From positions 1 to 18,249 of the forward strand of contig CATWNM010000039.1 of assembly GCA_958352145.1 (NCBI GenBank): a DNA stretch of 18,249 nt, read 5' to 3'. The notes below the pieces were generated by a model. That model was not told the DNA's origin, ran no database searches, and saw only the letters and a list, made by a program, of their open reading frames with translations. The position numbers and the translations under genes were made by a program. Of this stretch, positions 16,169-18,249 are shown one piece after another; position 1 is the stretch's first letter, and each line of letters starts with the position of its first letter. The stretch comes from an uncultured Eubacteriales bacterium. GTDB lineage: Bacteria; Bacillota; Clostridia; Oscillospirales; CAG-272.

Positions 16169-16197
16169 TGGACTTTGACGCTCGCATGCGGTAATAT
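16169..16197 (+). promoter_or_regulatory. Possible promoter of the lysis cassette
   Basis: TGGACT (16169-16174) and TAATAT (16192-16197) are 17 bases apart. A better-looking TTGACG at 16175 is too close to the -10. A small hairpin TCCGGG-CGA-CCCGGA (16205-16219) lies in the leader before the holin ribosome site. Confidence 0.35.
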
Positions 16198-16241
16198 AGG
16201 CGTGTCCGGGCGACCCGGAAAAATGAATAGGAAGTGAGAAA

Positions 16242-16703
16242 ATGAATGTAAAAGATGGGATTGCGGCTGCTGCCGGCGTCTTCGGCGGCTGGATCGCCTC
16301 TTTGTTTGGAGGTTGGGACAGCGCGTTGATTACATTGCTTTTGTTTATGGCGGCGGATTACTGCATGGGTCTCGTCGTGGCCGGCGTATTCCATAAAAGC
16401 GGCAAATCGGAAACCGGTGCGCTGGAGAGCAGAGCCGGTTGGAAAGGAATTTGCCGAAAAGGCGTTACGCTGCTGATCGTTTTGATCGCCTGTCGGCTGG
16501 ATCTCGTAATGGGCTCAAATTATATCCGGGATGCGGTGGTGATCGCGTTTATCCTGAACGAAACTATCAGCATCATTGAAAATGCAGGTCTAATGGGGAT
16601 ACCGATCCCGGCTGTGATTACAAAGGCGGTGGACGTCCTGCGCAGCCGCCCCGAGACGTCTGCATCGGAAAAAGAGGATTCGGAAAAGGAGGAAGAAAGA
16701 TGA
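16242..16703 (+). CDS. Phage holin (TcdE / holin-4 family)
   Basis: This 153-residue membrane protein of the toxin-secretion/phage-lysis holin family has hydrophobic segments near residues 7-24, 28-50, 75-92 and 98-120. The motif AADYCMGLVVAGVFHKSGKSETGALESRAGWKGI carries the family's conserved D-x-x-x-G and G-x-x-R-K region after a loop. The C-terminus is highly charged (ASEKEDSEKEEER), as usual for holins. AGGAAG lies 7 bases before the ATG. It overlaps the M23 peptidase gene by ATGA, so both are co-translated. It should form membrane pores that release the lysin. Whether this belongs to a whole prophage or a tail-like or secretion locus lies outside the window. Confidence 0.9.
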   Translation: MNVKDGIAAAAGVFGGWIASLFGGWDSALITLLLFMAADYCMGLVVAGVFHKSGKSETGALESRAGWKGICRKGVTLLIVLIACRLDLVMGSNYIRDAVVIAFILNETISIIENAGLMGIPIPAVITKAVDVLRSRPETSASEKEDSEKEEER

Positions 16704-17317
16704 TCATTCCGTTTCAAACCAATCGAGTGAAAGTGACCTCCCCGTTCGGGCAAAGAAATTTGAACGGCAGGACGGAAAGCCATACGGGATATGATCTGGT
16801 GGGAATCGGGTCATGGGACGTGACCGCTGCCGAGGGCGGGACGGTGGTACAGAGCCGCATGGTGACGAACAAGAGCAATCTTACGTGGCAGTGGGGGAAT
16901 TATGTCTGCATTCGGACAGACGCGGGGCAGTATCACTATTACTGCCACCTTGCCGAGCGCAGCGTGACTGCCGGGCAGACCGTGCGCGCGGGAGACAAGC
17001 TCGGCGTGATGGGCAATACCGGTTACTCGTTCGGGGCGCATCTGCATTTTGAAGTGCGCGCCGCGGACGGAAAAACGGCTATTTGCCCGAAACCCGTGCT
17101 GGGAATCCCGAATGCGGCCGGCACCTATACGCTGCCGGAGAAAACGCAGCTTGACCGGGATCTGGACACGCTTTTGCAGCGCGGCGTAATCAACAGTCCG
17201 GACTACTGGAAAAAGACGGCTCCGGCGGTCAAATATCTGCCGCAGCTGATCCACAATATGGCGGAGGCTTTGCAAAATACAAATTCAAAAGAAGGAGAAA
17301 GAAAAAATGTGTTATGA
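16700..17317 (+). CDS. M23 family peptidoglycan endopeptidase (endolysin)
   Basis: The 205-residue lysin has an M23 (LytM-type) zinc peptidase domain at residues 1-125: zinc ligands H28 and D32 (SHTGYDL) and H116 (AHLHFEV), with H83 (YYCHLAE) as the catalytic histidine. There is no signal peptide, as expected when a holin releases the enzyme. Residues about 145-195 form a helical tail (QLDRDLDTLLQRGVIN followed by SPDYWKK) resembling C-terminal wall-binding segments of other clostridial phage lysins. The start overlaps the holin stop (16700-16703), with AGGAGG upstream. The end overlaps the next small ORF by 11 bases. It cuts peptide cross-links of peptidoglycan. Confidence 0.9.
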   Translation: MIIPFQTNRVKVTSPFGQRNLNGRTESHTGYDLVGIGSWDVTAAEGGTVVQSRMVTNKSNLTWQWGNYVCIRTDAGQYHYYCHLAERSVTAGQTVRAGDKLGVMGNTGYSFGAHLHFEVRAADGKTAICPKPVLGIPNAAGTYTLPEKTQLDRDLDTLLQRGVINSPDYWKKTAPAVKYLPQLIHNMAEALQNTNSKEGERKNVL

Positions 17318-17465
17318 ATGTGTTTATGAAAAAGAATCTGCGTATCCTCAAACCGGTACGCATACCGGTACCTGTCCGGACGGCGGCTGTCCTTATGAGG
17401 AGGACTGTGCGGGTTGCTTTGGCGGCACGGCCGGCGGCGGAAAATGCAGCGGTACGGCCGGGTAG
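17307..17465 (+). CDS. Small Cys-rich ORF ending in an amber codon
   Basis: From the ATG at 17307, with a strong AAGGAG site 9 bases upstream, a 52-residue product is encoded. Seven cysteines (2, 5, 23, 28, 34, 37, 47) occur in CYEC, TCPDGGCPY and DCAGC patterns, plus many glycines, suggesting metal binding or disulfides. The N-terminus overlaps the end of the M23 gene in another frame. Translation stops at TAG (17463-17465). The frame then continues open to the window edge through KTGKIPCGCQIM and the lysin-like protein, so the ORF may be the first part of one longer protein. No family is recognised. Confidence 0.6.
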   Translation: MCYECVYEKESAYPQTGTHTGTCPDGGCPYEEDCAGCFGGTAGGGKCSGTAG

Positions 17466-17498
17466 AAAACGGGCAAAATCCCATGCGGCTGCCAAATC

Positions 17499-18249
17499 AT
17501 GCATACCGTCAGCAGGGACGGAACGCTGTGCTTATATTTATGCGGCGAGGCGGAGGATTATTTTATCGTTCGCGACCATACGCAGAATACGGTCGTTGCC
17601 GGTGATGGAAGCATTCGGTTTACTAGTTCCGGCACGGTGCGGGTTTGGGTAAGATCGCGTTTCACCGGTCAAGTGGTAGACTGCTACAAAATAACCGCCG
17701 TGCTGCTGCCGGGCAATCAGACCAGATTGACCGTTGTGCATTACTGCAACTGCGACGGGCAGGCGGACGCTGGCGGCGGGAACGGCACAGTGCGCCCTAT
17801 GTCTATCGAACTGTGCGATGCAAACGGCGTCAGACTAAGCGAATCGCCATGTAGATCTTGGATAATGGAGATCGGCGAGCAGTATTCGTTCGGGTACAGA
17901 ATCCGCAATCAGACAGGGAATCCGGAGGTGAAGTGGTCTGTCAGTGCGCCGGAATTTCTGTCTGTCGATTCGGACGGCACGGTATATGCCAAAGATGCGG
18001 GGATTTCCAAATTGCGCGTGGAACTGCTGGAAACCGGAAGTTTTTGCGAAACTGAAATCGAAGTTTTGGTAGGCGATTATCTGGTCACGGCTGCGCAGAT
18101 GCGGCAAATCGGCTGGAACGATGCGAAAACATCAGAAGAAGAAATGGAGGATATCAACCGCACGCTGAAAAAATTTGAAATCACGACGACGGAGCGCATC
18201 CGGCATTTTCTGGCGCAGTGTTATATCGCATCGGGTGTATCTGATGCGG
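17499..18249 (+). CDS. Lysin-like protein with Ig-like domain (partial, in frame with upstream ORF)
   Basis: The frame is open from 17466 to the window end; the first ATG is at 17499 but lacks a ribosome site. The 250 visible residues begin MHTVSRDGTLCLYLCG. They continue with a beta-rich part (VWVRSRFTGQVVDCYKITAV), then a bacterial Ig-like segment (VKWSVSAPEFLSVDSDGTV), and end with AAQMRQIGW and TLKKFEITTTERIRHFLAQC. That last part resembles the start of GH19/lysozyme-like domains of phage lysins, where a Glu normally follows soon after RIRHFLAQC. It is probably a peptidoglycan hydrolase of the same lysis cassette. If the amber codon at 17463 is read through, the true start is 17307. Confidence 0.65.
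   Translation, partial: MHTVSRDGTLCLYLCGEAEDYFIVRDHTQNTVVAGDGSIRFTSSGTVRVWVRSRFTGQVVDCYKITAVLLPGNQTRLTVVHYCNCDGQADAGGGNGTVRPMSIELCDANGVRLSESPCRSWIMEIGEQYSFGYRIRNQTGNPEVKWSVSAPEFLSVDSDGTVYAKDAGISKLRVELLETGSFCETEIEVLVGDYLVTAAQMRQIGWNDAKTSEEEMEDINRTLKKFEITTTERIRHFLAQCYIASGVSDA

Noticed and set aside
17314..17652. 112-codon Arg/Ala-rich frame at the window's right end
   Set aside because: It overlaps the Cys-rich frame with its strong ribosome site; the composition is that of an out-of-frame reading, and the true frame continues to the window end with an Ig-like and lysin-like product.

Overview
The window comes from an anaerobic, low-to-medium G+C member of the Firmicutes, most likely class Clostridia. 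The evidence is two T-box riboswitches, strong AGGAGG-type ribosome binding sites, consensus sigma-A promoters, ferredoxin-linked 2-oxoacid metabolism and a TcdE-type holin. The species cannot be named from the sequence.

Layout. (1) Positions 1-1500, plus strand: the tail of one secreted protein and a complete second one. Both end in copper-amine-oxidase-N ('stalk') repeats that are almost identical at the DNA level. (2) Positions 1570-15108, minus strand: a large block of metabolic genes. Transcription runs right to left. It starts with a promoter and T-box leader (about 15108-14801) and an HTH-cupin-acyl-CoA synthetase fusion. A second promoter and T-box leader (about 12418-12107) and a paralogous fusion follow. 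After these come a MinD/ParA-like ATPase, four subunits of a 2-oxoacid:ferredoxin oxidoreductase (ferredoxin, alpha, beta, gamma), an isopropylmalate-synthase-like protein that has lost its active site, a sugar-isomerase-like/acyl-CoA-synthetase fusion, and an amidohydrolase. Many of these genes overlap or nearly touch. No convincing terminator appears between the second T-box and the 44-bp palindromic terminator at 1456-1499. (3) Positions 15334-16130: a GIY-YIG protein, a small MITE-like element with target duplication, and palindromic repeats. (4) Positions 16242-18249, plus strand: a phage-type lysis cassette with a holin, an M23 peptidase, a small Cys-rich ORF that ends in an amber codon, and in the same frame a partial lysin-like protein running off the window.

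Main idea. Aligning both stem I structures places GUA (Val) and AUC (Ile) in the specifier loops. T-box leaders switch genes on when the cognate tRNA is uncharged. A Val/Ile starvation response that turns on acyl-CoA synthetases next to a VorB-type oxidoreductase suggests the following route: branched short-chain acids (isobutyrate, 2-methylbutyrate) are activated to CoA thioesters, reductively carboxylated with reduced ferredoxin to 2-oxoacids, and transaminated to Val and Ile. The catalytic parts belong to known families. The combination of tandem T-boxes, sensor-ligase fusions, a pseudo-LeuA and the oxidoreductase in one locus is the most interesting thing here. The specifier assignment and the direction of the pathway are inferences.
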